A stretch of 8,500 nt of DNA from an uncultured Clostridia bacterium (GTDB lineage: Bacteria; Bacillota; Clostridia; Christensenellales; CAG-314). The translations under genes and the position numbers were made by a program. Every line of letters begins with the position of its first letter. The first letter of the stretch is position 1. The stretch lies in NCBI GenBank assembly GCA_937875645.1, contig CALLXO010000197.1:1-8500 (forward strand), read 5' to 3'. Under the pieces are notes generated by a model. It was not told where the DNA came from, did no database searches, and worked only from the letters and a program-made list of their open reading frames with translations. Of the stretch, positions 1-6,332 are shown piece after piece.

Positions 1-1385
1 AACAGCCTGTGTGTACCTACAATTATATCCACTTCGCCTTTTTTTAGTTTTTGGATAATTGCTTTTTGCTCCGCCTTTCTTCTAAAGCGGTTTAAACATT
101 CCACTTTTATGTTAAAGGGAAGACACCTATTTTTTACCGTGTTAAAATGCTGCTCGGACAGTATCGTAGTAGGACACAGTAAAGCAGCTTGTTTTCCGTT
201 GGTAACTATCTTAAATGCGGTGCGCAACGCTACCTCTGTTTTTCCAAAACCCACGTCTCCCACTAACAATCTGTCCATTATTCTGTCGCTTGTCAAATCG
301 GCTTCAATTTCTTCAAGACTTTTTAATTGGTCAGGTGTTTCTACAAAACCAAAATTAGCTTCAAACTCCTCATTAAGATATTTATCTATTCTGTACTTAA
401 AACCTCTCGTGCGGCGACGTTTTGCGTAAAGTTCTACCAAGTCTATCGCCATTTCCTTAATTTTGGCTTTTACTTTAGCTTTAACTCTCTCAAATTCTGC
501 ACCGCCTATTCTGCTTAAACGCGGTCTAATATCGCTGCCGCTATAGCGGGAAAGCATATTGGTATTTTCGACAGGCACATATACGGTATCGCCGTCACGG
601 TAAATAAGCTTGATAAAATCCTTTGTGCCAAAAGAGCCGGTGCGTGTAACCACGCCTTCGCAAAGACCGATACCATGGATTTCGTGCACGGCATAATCGC
701 CCGCCTGCAAGTCCAAAAATACGTTTTCCTTTTTTTGAGTCAGTTTTTTTACAGTACTGCGTTTAAACAAATCATCACAGCCGACAAACACAAGCTTATT
801 GCTGTGGCTAATAAAGCCTCGTGCAACATCAAAAGGTAAAATCTTTGCTTCCGTTAATAGCGATGGAGAAGTATCCGCTATACCAATATCTATACCCAAA
901 TCGGACAACTGTTTTTTCAGCATCATCGCTTGCGCTTTATCGGTGGAAAAAATCCCTACCGAGTAATCGCTTAATTGCCAGCTTTTAACGTCATTTACCA
1001 GTTGTTTTAAATTGTATTTATAATTAAATAAAGCCGATGTCCTGAATGTGATTATTTTTTGCGGAGTAAAAAAAGCATTTGCATATGGCAGAGTTTGCAG
1101 AGCAAGCTGATAAAAGGGAGAATACTCTCTAAACAAAATTCCCCTCTCTTTTAATTGCTTAAAGTGTGAGGGCAATACTTCCCCTTTAGACAGCAATGAT
1201 GCAAAACGACTGATATGGCCTTCATAAGTGCGGTTGAGTTTTTCCTCCACCGATTTTGTTTCATCCCAAATAATAAGCGTTTCTTTTGGCAGATAATCTG
1301 CCAAAATGCTGTTGCTCGCAAAGGGCAACAGCCAATTGCTGTCGCTGTTAACTAACAGATAATGCTGTTTATGCGGGTTAAGCTG
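1..1385 (-). CDS. mfd: Mfd transcription-repair coupling factor, central part (frame-shifted from its N-terminus, 3' end outside window)
   Basis: Mfd is the DNA translocase that removes stalled RNA polymerase at lesions and recruits UvrA for nucleotide excision repair. This minus-strand segment is open for about 460 codons to the window edge, in the frame -1 relative to the N-terminal ORF at 1352-2116. In order I read LPFASNSILADYLPKETLII (rest of the UvrB-like region), then the RNA-polymerase-interacting domain with GDYAVHEIHGIG (near 670-710) and DGDTVYVPVENTNMLSRY, then the helicase core with Walker A GDVGFGKTEVALRTAFK (near 200-260), LLCPTTILSEQHF, and GTHRL at the edge. The DEEQ box and the second helicase lobe lie beyond base 1. 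I checked the frame block by block and found no further stop, so only one lesion separates it from the N-terminus. Family identity is very secure. Whether it is expressed depends on the frame break. Confidence 0.9.
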
Positions 1386-2116
1386 TCAGGGGCAAGCTTT
1401 TGCCCTGCTAATTCCTCTCTTGCACTTTCCAACGCATTTTGTTCGTCGAAAACCTCTTTGATTGCAAAAATATCCATGCTTTGTATTTTTTGCACCGACA
1501 AAAAAGTTTCCCTATCAATAAGCTTAATACTCTCTAACGTTTCGTCAAAAAAATCAAGACGCACAGGACTGACAAAATGGGGCAGAAAAATATCAACTAT
1601 ATCTCCTCTTACAGTAAATTGCCCTACGTTTTCTATGCTTTCTGTTTTTACATATCCGTTATTTACAAGCTTATTAGTAAGAGAAGCAAAAGAATAGTCT
1701 TCGCCCTCTCTTAGAGTAAAAATACTGTCGCTAAAACTTTTTAAAGAGGGCAAAAGCTGCGCCAACGTTTCGGGGGTGGTAACAATACCCCCAATTTTTT
1801 TAGTAATAATTTTGTAAAGAGCAACAAATCGCTCGTACTTGTTTTTTCCGCTTTCCGCCGTAAACAGCAGTGTTTCCTGACGGGAGGGCAAAAACTCAAA
1901 GGTGATTTTTGAATAAGCGTTTAGTTGTCTTTTTGTTTCTAACGCAGCTACATAATCGCTGGTTACAAAAAGAGTAAAGCAGTCTAAATTTGCCGCAACA
2001 AAGATTTTTTCTGCTACTTGCACGCCAAAAGCCGCGGTAGATTTATTTCCGCGGACAGTATGGTACAACTCGCTATACGCTGGGTAATTACTAAGATTAT
2101 ATATTTCGCTGTACAT
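1352..2116 (-). CDS. mfd: Mfd N-terminal part (UvrB-homology region), ends at a premature TAG
   Basis: This 254-residue ORF is the N-terminus of transcription-repair coupling factor. It carries the UvrB-like module that contacts UvrA, with the diagnostic VGQFTVRGDIVDIF at residues 164-177, followed by RLDFFDETLESIKLID, typical of this region in Mfd and UvrB. Mfd proteins are usually over 1,100 residues, so 254 is far too short. The last residues (about 245-254) are out-of-frame sequence ending at TAG (1354-1352). Real Mfd sequence resumes in the -1 frame, consistent with loss of one base between about 1385 and 1355 or a sequencing error. It lies 33 bases after pth, the order commonly seen in Bacillota. 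The ATG at 2116 is the only plausible start after the pth stop, but I see no Shine-Dalgarno, and an inverted repeat ends one base before the ATG. N-terminal identity is secure; the state of the gene is uncertain. Confidence 0.9.
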   Translation of the reverse strand: MYSEIYNLSNYPAYSELYHTVRGNKSTAAFGVQVAEKIFVAANLDCFTLFVTSDYVAALETKRQLNAYSKITFEFLPSRQETLLFTAESGKNKYERFVALYKIITKKIGGIVTTPETLAQLLPSLKSFSDSIFTLREGEDYSFASLTNKLVNNGYVKTESIENVGQFTVRGDIVDIFLPHFVSPVRLDFFDETLESIKLIDRETFLSVQKIQSMDIFAIKEVFDEQNALESAREELAGQKLAPDSLTRINSIIC

Positions 2117-2117
2117 T

Positions 2118-2144
2118 AATTGCTAAATTTTCGGCAAAGCAATT
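2118..2144 (-). repeat. Inverted repeat immediately upstream of the mfd start
   Basis: In the pth-mfd gap the arms AATTGCT (2118-2124) and AGCAATT (2138-2144) are perfect reverse complements of 7 bases, separated by 13 bases. In the transcript the 3' arm ends one base before the mfd ATG and occupies the place where a ribosome binding site would be expected. No purine-rich site is visible. The arms are AT-rich, so the hairpin would be weak. There is no U-tract, so it is not a terminator. A role in limiting mfd translation is inference only. Confidence 0.4.
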
Positions 2145-2149
2145 TAACG

Positions 2150-2731
2150 CTAATTATGATTGTAATTAAGCATTAAATAATCAATGCCCTTCCCCATGCA
2201 AAAATCCTTTAACGCTTTTGCCGCCGTAAGATACGCCTGACTTAAAGCAACTATCGCTTGCTCGCTCACTTTGCTTAAAACGTAATCCATAAGCAACATA
2301 TTTTCCTCTGTTGGGCGGCTGATACCAATTCGAAGACGGTAAATATCCTGAGTTCCTATATTTTTGATTACGTTAAGCATTCCGTTATGACTGCCCCCGC
2401 TTCCGTCGCGGCTCACTCTGATTTTACCCAACGGCAAATCGGCATCATCGTATACTATGATGCAATTGGGTTGTTCTATCTTATATTTATTGACAAGCTC
2501 TCTTACGCTTTCACCCGATAAGTTCATATAAGTGATAGGTTTTGCCAAAATGACCTTAGCGTTTCCTATCTTTGTGTGCGCCGTTAAAGCTCGGCATTCT
2601 CCCTTATTAAACTCGACGTTAAGCGTTTTTGCAAAATGGTTAATAGCGTTAAATCCTGCGTTATGATAAGTATTTGTGTATTTTTCCTCTGGATTCCCTA
2701 ATCCTACAACCAATATTTTTGTTTGAATCAC
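2150..2731 (-). CDS. pth: Peptidyl-tRNA hydrolase
   Basis: Pth cleaves the ester bond between peptide and tRNA in peptidyl-tRNA that drops off ribosomes, recycling tRNA in the cytoplasm. The 193-residue product has the usual family length and motifs: VVGLGNP (8-14, N13), the catalytic histidine H23 in TYHNAGF, KPITYMNLSG with N70, YDDADLPLG with D98 (equivalent to E. coli D93), and SHNGMLNVI with N116. The start is GTG at 2731. The sequence GGAG lies five bases upstream, and the next residues IQTKILVVGLGNP match a normal N-terminus, so GTG is preferred over internal starts. Odd point: the normally conserved arginine before the catalytic histidine (TRHN) is tyrosine here (TAT). It is probably the first gene of a unit with mfd, since a terminator closes the ribosomal operon upstream and candidate promoters lie between. 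Identification is secure. Confidence 0.97.
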   Translation of the reverse strand: MIQTKILVVGLGNPEEKYTNTYHNAGFNAINHFAKTLNVEFNKGECRALTAHTKIGNAKVILAKPITYMNLSGESVRELVNKYKIEQPNCIIVYDDADLPLGKIRVSRDGSGGSHNGMLNVIKNIGTQDIYRLRIGISRPTEENMLLMDYVLSKVSEQAIVALSQAYLTAAKALKDFCMGKGIDYLMLNYNHN

Positions 2732-2748
2732 TTTTTCTCCGTTTTTTT

Positions 2749-2777
2749 ATATTAACACATAGCATACTTTTTTACAA
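2749..2777 (-). promoter_or_regulatory. Candidate sigma-A promoter for pth, proximal
   Basis: On the minus strand TTGTAA (2777-2772) is followed by a 17-base spacer and TAATAT (2754-2749). The spacer ends in TGT, giving an extended -10 element. Initiation about seven bases downstream would leave a very short leader starting almost at the GGAG ribosome binding site of pth. The sequence match and spacing are good, but the region is AT-rich, so chance matches are possible. Confidence 0.45.
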
Positions 2778-2785
2778 CTAAACCT

Positions 2786-2815
2786 GTTATAATACCCTTT
2801 TTCCTTGCCTTACAA
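2786..2815 (-). promoter_or_regulatory. Candidate sigma-A promoter for pth, distal
   Basis: On the minus strand TTGTAA (2815-2810) is followed by 18 bases and TATAAC (2791-2786). Transcription from here would give a leader of roughly 45-50 bases before the pth GTG, more comfortable for ribosome binding than the proximal site. It lies downstream of the rplQ terminator, as expected for an independent pth-mfd promoter. The two sites are alternatives or a tandem pair; sequence alone cannot decide. Confidence 0.4.
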
Positions 2816-2860
2816 TGCGAATGACTTATCTTTATCAATGCGGAAAGAAGGGCAAGCTAC

Positions 2861-2894
2861 AATAAAAAACGGCCTTACCTTATGTAAAACCGTT
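2861..2894 (-). terminator. Intrinsic terminator of the ribosomal/rpoA operon
   Basis: On the minus strand an 11-base-pair stem forms from AACGGTTTTAC (2894-2884) and GTAAGGCCGTT (2878-2868) around the five-base loop ATAAG. Two of the pairs are G-U. A run of T (2867 down to about 2861, TTTTTATT) follows directly. It begins 18 bases after the rplQ stop codon. Hairpin plus U-tract is the standard Rho-independent layout, and it marks the end of the long transcript before pth. Confidence 0.85.
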
Positions 2895-2912
2895 GTTTGC
2901 TTAGTTTTTGGC

Positions 2913-3422
2913 TTATATAGGTAAAATCTCTATCAAAGCCATCTGAGCTGCATCGCCTCTGCGCATTCCCAATTTGTGAACAGCGGTATAACCGCCCTTT
3001 TGTCCCAATTCCTGAGAGCGTTTATCAAATTTAGGCGCGTATTCGTTAAACATTTTTTCTATTAAAGGATGTTTGACGTCTTCTGTACGCATTCTATATG
3101 CCGTAAGGCTTTCCTTTTTGCCTTTTGTTTCCTGCATGTCGCTTAAGCGCGCCATCAATCTACGCCTTGCCGCTAATTTTGTAGGACCGTCGTTTAAAAC
3201 TTCGACCTGTGTATCAACACCCTTAACTTTTTTGGTTTTGGTAACTTTAAGCACGTCCTGATAAGTATTTATTGCGAGTGTCAGATATTTATCAGCCAGC
3301 TTTTGTATTGCTTTTGCTCTGGCGAATGTTGTTTCTATTTTGCCGTTCCACAAAAGGTACGATACCTGATTTTTTAACAAAGCCAGTCTCTGGTCTGTTG
3401 CTCTACCTAATTTATTTGACAT
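2913..3422 (-). CDS. rplQ: 50S ribosomal protein L17, extended form
   Basis: L17 is a large-subunit protein near the peptide exit tunnel. The family signature is clear at both ends: KLGRATDQRLALLKNQVSYL (residues 4-23), then GKIETTFARAKAIQKLADK, and the C-terminal GGYTAVHKLGMRRGDAAQMA (143-162). At 169 residues it is about 50 longer than the usual 112-127 residue bacterial form. The extra material sits in the middle, roughly residues 52-82 (lysine-rich, VTKTKKVKG) and 95-120 (SDMQETKGKKESLTAYRMRT). The reading frame stays open, so this is an expansion, not a frameshift. Longer L17 proteins of this kind occur, as I recall, in some uncultured Clostridia. An AGGAGG site eight bases before the ATG supports the start. 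It lies 16 bases after rpoA, its normal neighbour, and is the last gene before the terminator. Confidence 0.96.
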   Translation of the reverse strand: MSNKLGRATDQRLALLKNQVSYLLWNGKIETTFARAKAIQKLADKYLTLAINTYQDVLKVTKTKKVKGVDTQVEVLNDGPTKLAARRRLMARLSDMQETKGKKESLTAYRMRTEDVKHPLIEKMFNEYAPKFDKRSQELGQKGGYTAVHKLGMRRGDAAQMALIEILPI

Positions 3423-3438
3423 TGTGGTATCCTCCTGC

Positions 3439-4407
3439 TTAATCTTCTTTAACTTTTAAGCTAAGACCGAAAGTATCAAGTCTTGCTATGACTTCGTCCA
3501 ATGATTTTCTTCCGAGGTTGCGGACTTTAAGCATATCCTCTTCTGTTTTGCGTGTTAGATCGCCGACTGTTTGGATATTTGCACGTTTTAAGCAGTTGTA
3601 ACTGCGCACTGATAAATCCATGTCATCAATACTCTTATCAAGTATCTTTTGCTGTTGGTCTTCCTGCCTGTTAACCATATATTCACGATCCCCTAATTCA
3701 GACAGTTGGACAAACATACCTATATGTTCGTTTAATATTTTTGCAGCTAAACTGACAATTTCCCTTCCGGAAAATGCACCGTTTGTTTCCACTTCAAGCG
3801 TCAACTTATCAAAGCCGATGTTTTGTCCTACACGTGCCGCTTCGACATTATAGTTTACCTTTTTGATGGGAGCATAAATGCTGTCTGTGGGTATAAAACC
3901 TATAGGATAAGCGATTTTTAGCTCTTTATTTACTTCCTTATTTTTTTCCGCCGATACATATCCTCTGCCTCTGCCTACGGTAAGTTCGCAATTTAGTCCG
4001 CCCCCTTCTGCTATAGTGCATATATGCAAATCGGGATTTAAAACTTCTACCTCGGCATCAGTATTTATATCGCTGGCAAAAACCTCGCAAGGTCCTATTT
4101 TGTTTATGGATAAGGTTTTACGGAAGTCTTCAGCCTCGTTGCTTGATTTTAACGCCAGGTTTTTAATGTTTAATATTATTTCCGCAACATCTTCGGTAAT
4201 ACCTTCGATTGTCGAAAACTCATGCTGCACTCCGTCGATTTTGATGCCCACCACCGCTACGCCCGGCAAAGACGAGAGAAGCACTCTGCGCATACAATTA
4301 CCGAGAGTAATACCAAAACCTCTTTCCAACGGTTCTACCACTATCGTTATTTTAGAACCGTCTTCGTTTTCGTCAACTATGATTTTTGGGGTTTCTATTT
4401 CCATCAT
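3439..4407 (-). CDS. rpoA: DNA-directed RNA polymerase alpha subunit
   Basis: The alpha subunit dimerises to nucleate assembly of RNA polymerase, and its C-terminal domain contacts UP elements and activators. The 322-residue protein has the N-terminal assembly domain with [20 protein letters not shown] (26-45), [15 protein letters not shown] (60-74), and [20 protein letters not shown] linker rich in Q, E and D near 247-257 leads to the C-terminal domain, [19 protein letters not shown] (266-284) and [10 protein letters not shown] (297-306). R268 and N271 correspond to the E. coli DNA-contact residues R265 and N268. The ATG at 4407 is chosen over the adjacent ATG at 4404 because it lies 10 bases from AAGGAG; the two-residue ambiguity is trivial. 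It follows rpsD by 44 bases in the conserved alpha operon. Length and motifs are normal. Confidence 0.98.
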   Translation of the reverse strand: MMEIETPKIIVDENEDGSKITIVVEPLERGFGITLGNCMRRVLLSSLPGVAVVGIKIDGVQHEFSTIEGITEDVAEIILNIKNLALKSSNEAEDFRKTLSINKIGPCEVFASDINTDAEVEVLNPDLHICTIAEGGGLNCELTVGRGRGYVSAEKNKEVNKELKIAYPIGFIPTDSIYAPIKKVNYNVEAARVGQNIGFDKLTLEVETNGAFSGREIVSLAAKILNEHIGMFVQLSELGDREYMVNRQEDQQQKILDKSIDDMDLSVRSYNCLKRANIQTVGDLTRKTEEDMLKVRNLGRKSLDEVIARLDTFGLSLKVKED

Positions 4408-4451
4408 ATCGAACTATCTCCTTATATTTATTTTTTGGGTGATTTTAGATC

Positions 4452-5078
4452 TTACTTGGAATACAACTCAACAATCATATGCTCCGCAATTGTAAGGTCT
4501 ACGTCTTCCCTCTGCGGTTTTGCCAATATTTTGCCGCTTAAGGTAGCACTGTCAAAATCCAACCATTTTGGGAGATTTGCGGGTTTTTTAAGGGTTTTAA
4601 GTTCCTTAAAATATGCTTTGTCCACTTTAGTTTCTTTCACTGCGATAACGTCGCCAGCTTTGACCGAATATGAAGGAATTGTTACTGTTTTCCCGTTTAC
4701 GGCAATGTGACCGTGGTTAACTAACTGCCTGCTTTGGCTTCGGCTAGAACCAATGCCCATGCGGTATACTACGTTGTCTAAACGCTCTTCCAACATGATT
4801 AGCATATTAGTACCGGTAACACCCTTTATACGCTCCGCTTCCTTGTAATACCTATGGAATTGCTTTTCCATAAGACCGTATATTCTTTTAGCCTTTTGCT
4901 TTTCACGCAACTGCAAACCGTATTCGGTAACCTTTTTACGTCCCGCCCACTGCACTCCAGGAATCTTAGCGCGCCGTGTGATTGCACATTTTTGTGAATA
5001 ACATCTATCGCCCTTCAAAAATAATTTTTGCTTTTCTCTCCTGCATAAACGGCAATCCGCCGCTGTATATTTTGCCAT
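4452..5078 (-). CDS. rpsD: 30S ribosomal protein S4, zinc-ribbon form
   Basis: S4 binds the 5' domain of 16S rRNA and is a primary small-subunit assembly protein; in several bacteria it also represses its own mRNA. The 208-residue product has the expected length. Four N-terminal cysteines, C9, C12, C26 and C31 (CRLC...CYSQKC), form the zinc-binding version of the protein. The S4 RNA-binding domain covers about residues 98-160, with ERLDNVVYRMGIGSSRSQSR and RQLVNHGHIAVNGKTV. The C-terminal AEHMIVELYSK is typical. An AGGAG seven bases before the ATG supports the start. The gap to rpsK is 12 bases. I did not find a convincing S4-type regulatory fold next to this gene. Confidence 0.98.
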   Translation of the reverse strand: MAKYTAADCRLCRREKQKLFLKGDRCYSQKCAITRRAKIPGVQWAGRKKVTEYGLQLREKQKAKRIYGLMEKQFHRYYKEAERIKGVTGTNMLIMLEERLDNVVYRMGIGSSRSQSRQLVNHGHIAVNGKTVTIPSYSVKAGDVIAVKETKVDKAYFKELKTLKKPANLPKWLDFDSATLSGKILAKPQREDVDLTIAEHMIVELYSK

Positions 5079-5090
5079 AATTATTCTCCT

Positions 5091-5480
5091 TTATATTCTC
5101 CTGCGTTTTGGCGGACGGCAACCGTTGTGGGGGATAGGAGACACGTCCTTAATCAGCGTGACTTCTAAATCTGCCGACTGCATAGCTCTTATTGCTGATT
5201 CCCTACCTTGACCTGGTCCTTTTACATAGACTTCGACAGAACGCAAGCCAAATTCCTTAGCTGCTTTTGCCGCCGTCTCCGCTGCCTGTTGAGCTGCAAA
5301 AGCTGTGCTCTTTCTGCTGCCTTTAAAGCCTAAACTGCCTGAGCTGCAAGCGGAAAGCAAATTGCCCTGTGTGTCTGTAACGGATACTATTGTATTGTTA
5401 AAAGATGCATGAATATGCACCTGACCATTGTCTACGCGGCGAATATCCTTCTTTTTTTTGGTAACTTTTTTAACTGCCAT
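5091..5480 (-). CDS. rpsK: 30S ribosomal protein S11
   Basis: S11 sits on the platform of the small subunit near the E-site and mRNA exit. The 129-residue protein has normal length and the hallmark sequences [19 protein letters not shown] (18-36), [36 protein letters not shown], and the highly conserved ending [16 protein letters not shown]. An AAGGAG motif overlapping the rpsM stop codon lies nine bases before the ATG, so translation is probably coupled to rpsM. The N-terminal lysine-rich stretch [12 protein letters not shown] is normal. Nothing unusual. Confidence 0.98.
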   Translation of the reverse strand: MAVKKVTKKKKDIRRVDNGQVHIHASFNNTIVSVTDTQGNLLSACSSGSLGFKGSRKSTAFAAQQAAETAAKAAKEFGLRSVEVYVKGPGQGRESAIRAMQSADLEVTLIKDVSPIPHNGCRPPKRRRI

Positions 5481-5492
5481 AATTCACTCTCC

Positions 5493-5870
5493 TTATTTCT
5501 CTGCCTTTCTTGCGCGAGAAACAGTGCGCTTGGGGCCTTTACGTGTGCGCGCGTTTTGCTTTGTTGACTGGCCTCTTACCGGCAAGCCCTTTCTGTGACG
5601 AATGCCGCGGTAGCTACCTACCTCCATCATCCTTTTGATGTTAAGGGTAACAGTCCTTCTTAGGTCTCCTTCTACATGTAGATTATGTTCGATATAATCA
5701 CGCAGCTTAGACACGTCTGTATCTGTAAGGTCTTTTACGCGGACATCAGGACTAACGCCAGTTTCCGCAAGAATTTTTTGTGATGTGGGTAAACCTATGC
5801 CGTAAATATAGGTCAGACCGATCTCTATACGTTTTTCTCTGGGTAAATCTATACCGGAAATACGAGCCAT
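5493..5870 (-). CDS. rpsM: 30S ribosomal protein S13
   Basis: S13 lies in the head of the small subunit and contacts the P-site tRNA and the intersubunit bridge. The 125-residue product begins [20 protein letters not shown] and contains the helix-hairpin-helix region [13 protein letters not shown], the motif [17 protein letters not shown] (residues 87-103), and a basic tail [20 protein letters not shown]. The residue after RGQ, usually R or K, is serine, a mild variation. AAGGAG eight bases before the ATG supports the start. The 93-base gap upstream is the longest in the operon. Identification is secure. Confidence 0.98.
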   Translation of the reverse strand: MARISGIDLPREKRIEIGLTYIYGIGLPTSQKILAETGVSPDVRVKDLTDTDVSKLRDYIEHNLHVEGDLRRTVTLNIKRMMEVGSYRGIRHRKGLPVRGQSTKQNARTRKGPKRTVSRARKAEK

Positions 5871-5963
5871 TTAATAATCTCCTTATATTGTTTTTATGTA
5901 ACGCCACTAACGCCATCAAACTTGTTTTTGGAATGATAAGCTTGACTGCATCAGGGATTATTT
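5871..5963 (-). other. Intergenic spacer between rpmJ and rpsM with short tandem repeat
   Basis: This 93-base non-coding stretch is the largest gap inside the ribosomal operon. In + orientation it holds a nine-base tandem repeat, TAACGCCAC then TAACGCCAT (5899-5916). On the minus strand TTGATG (5919-5914), 17 bases, TAAAAA (5896-5891) is a weak promoter-like pair. The rpsM ribosome binding site AAGGAG is at its 3' end. In E. coli the leader just before rpsM is the S4-binding regulatory pseudoknot. I could not derive a comparable fold here. Confidence 0.5.
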
Positions 5964-6080
5964 TTAACCTTGTCTTTGTTTGTGCTTAGGGTACTTGCTG
6001 CAAATTACCCTAACTTTGCCCTTGCGTTTTATTACCTTGCATTTATCGCACATGGGTTTTACACTTGGTTTGACTTTCAT
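5964..6080 (-). CDS. rpmJ: 50S ribosomal protein L36, zinc-binding form
   Basis: L36 is the smallest large-subunit protein and helps fold 23S rRNA near the factor-binding centre. The 38-residue translation starts [20 protein letters not shown] and ends PKHKQRQG, the classical L36 sequence. Zinc ligands C11, C14, C27 and H33 are all present, so this is the zinc-containing form and not the cysteine-free paralogue. A strong AGGAGG lies nine bases before the ATG, giving a confident start. It is 33 bases after the IF-1 stop, the usual position. At 38 residues it is one longer than many L36 proteins, because a tyrosine stands between the third cysteine and PKH. Confidence 0.97.
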   Translation of the reverse strand: MKVKPSVKPMCDKCKVIKRKGKVRVICSKYPKHKQRQG

Positions 6081-6113
6081 TTGTTAAGTCCTCCTAAATA
6101 AATTTTGCTGCTG

Positions 6114-6332
6114 TTATTTGCTGCGCCAGATAATTCGGCCTTTAGTTAAGTCATAAGGACTCATTTCTACCGTAACACTGTCGCCTTTCATTATTTTTAT
6201 ATAATGCATGCGTAATTTTCCGCCTATGTAGGCAGTGATTTTATGATTGTTGCTCAACTCTACTATAAAGTTTGCATTGGGCAAAACTTCCACTACTTTG
6301 CCTTCGACTTCAATAACGTCATCTTTTGACAT
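6114..6332 (-). CDS. infA: Translation initiation factor IF-1 (nested start inside a fused frame)
   Basis: IF-1 binds the A site of the 30S subunit and acts with IF-2 and IF-3 during initiation. From the ATG at 6332 the frame encodes exactly 72 residues, the standard IF-1 length, as a single OB-fold: [20 protein letters not shown] at the start, then [17 protein letters not shown], and the family-typical ending [16 protein letters not shown] motif (6341-6337) precedes the ATG by about five bases, a normal Shine-Dalgarno arrangement. The same frame continues upstream without a stop into a KOW-domain protein, so IF-1 could be made free from this internal start, as the C-terminal part of a fusion, or both. 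IF-1 is normally essential as a free protein, so I infer that internal initiation is used. Confidence 0.9.
   Translation of the reverse strand: MSKDDVIEVEGKVVEVLPNANFIVELSNNHKITAYIGGKLRMHYIKIMKGDSVTVEMSPYDLTKGRIIWRSK

Noticed and set aside
109..518. Two plus-strand open frames opposite mfd
   Set aside because: They lie wholly antisense to a conserved Mfd helicase/RID region, with no ribosome binding site or recognisable protein family; they are shadows of the coding frame.
1352..1390. Programmed -1 ribosomal frameshifting in mfd
   Set aside because: The overlap between the two frames contains no X XXY YYZ heptamer and I see no strong downstream stem-loop; mutation or sequencing error fits better.
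2861..2894. Bidirectional terminator or attenuator
   Set aside because: There is no convergent plus-strand gene, and the T-tract is properly placed only for minus-strand transcription after rplQ.
4016..4710. Overlapping plus-strand open frames of about 160 codons opposite rpoA and rpsD
   Set aside because: They are antisense to two strongly conserved genes and overlap each other in different frames. The low-complexity translation looks like antisense noise.
5780..5989. Plus-strand open frame across the rpmJ-rpsM spacer
   Set aside because: It spans the rpsM 5' end, the spacer and the rpmJ 3' end in antisense, and has no family resemblance or ribosome binding site.
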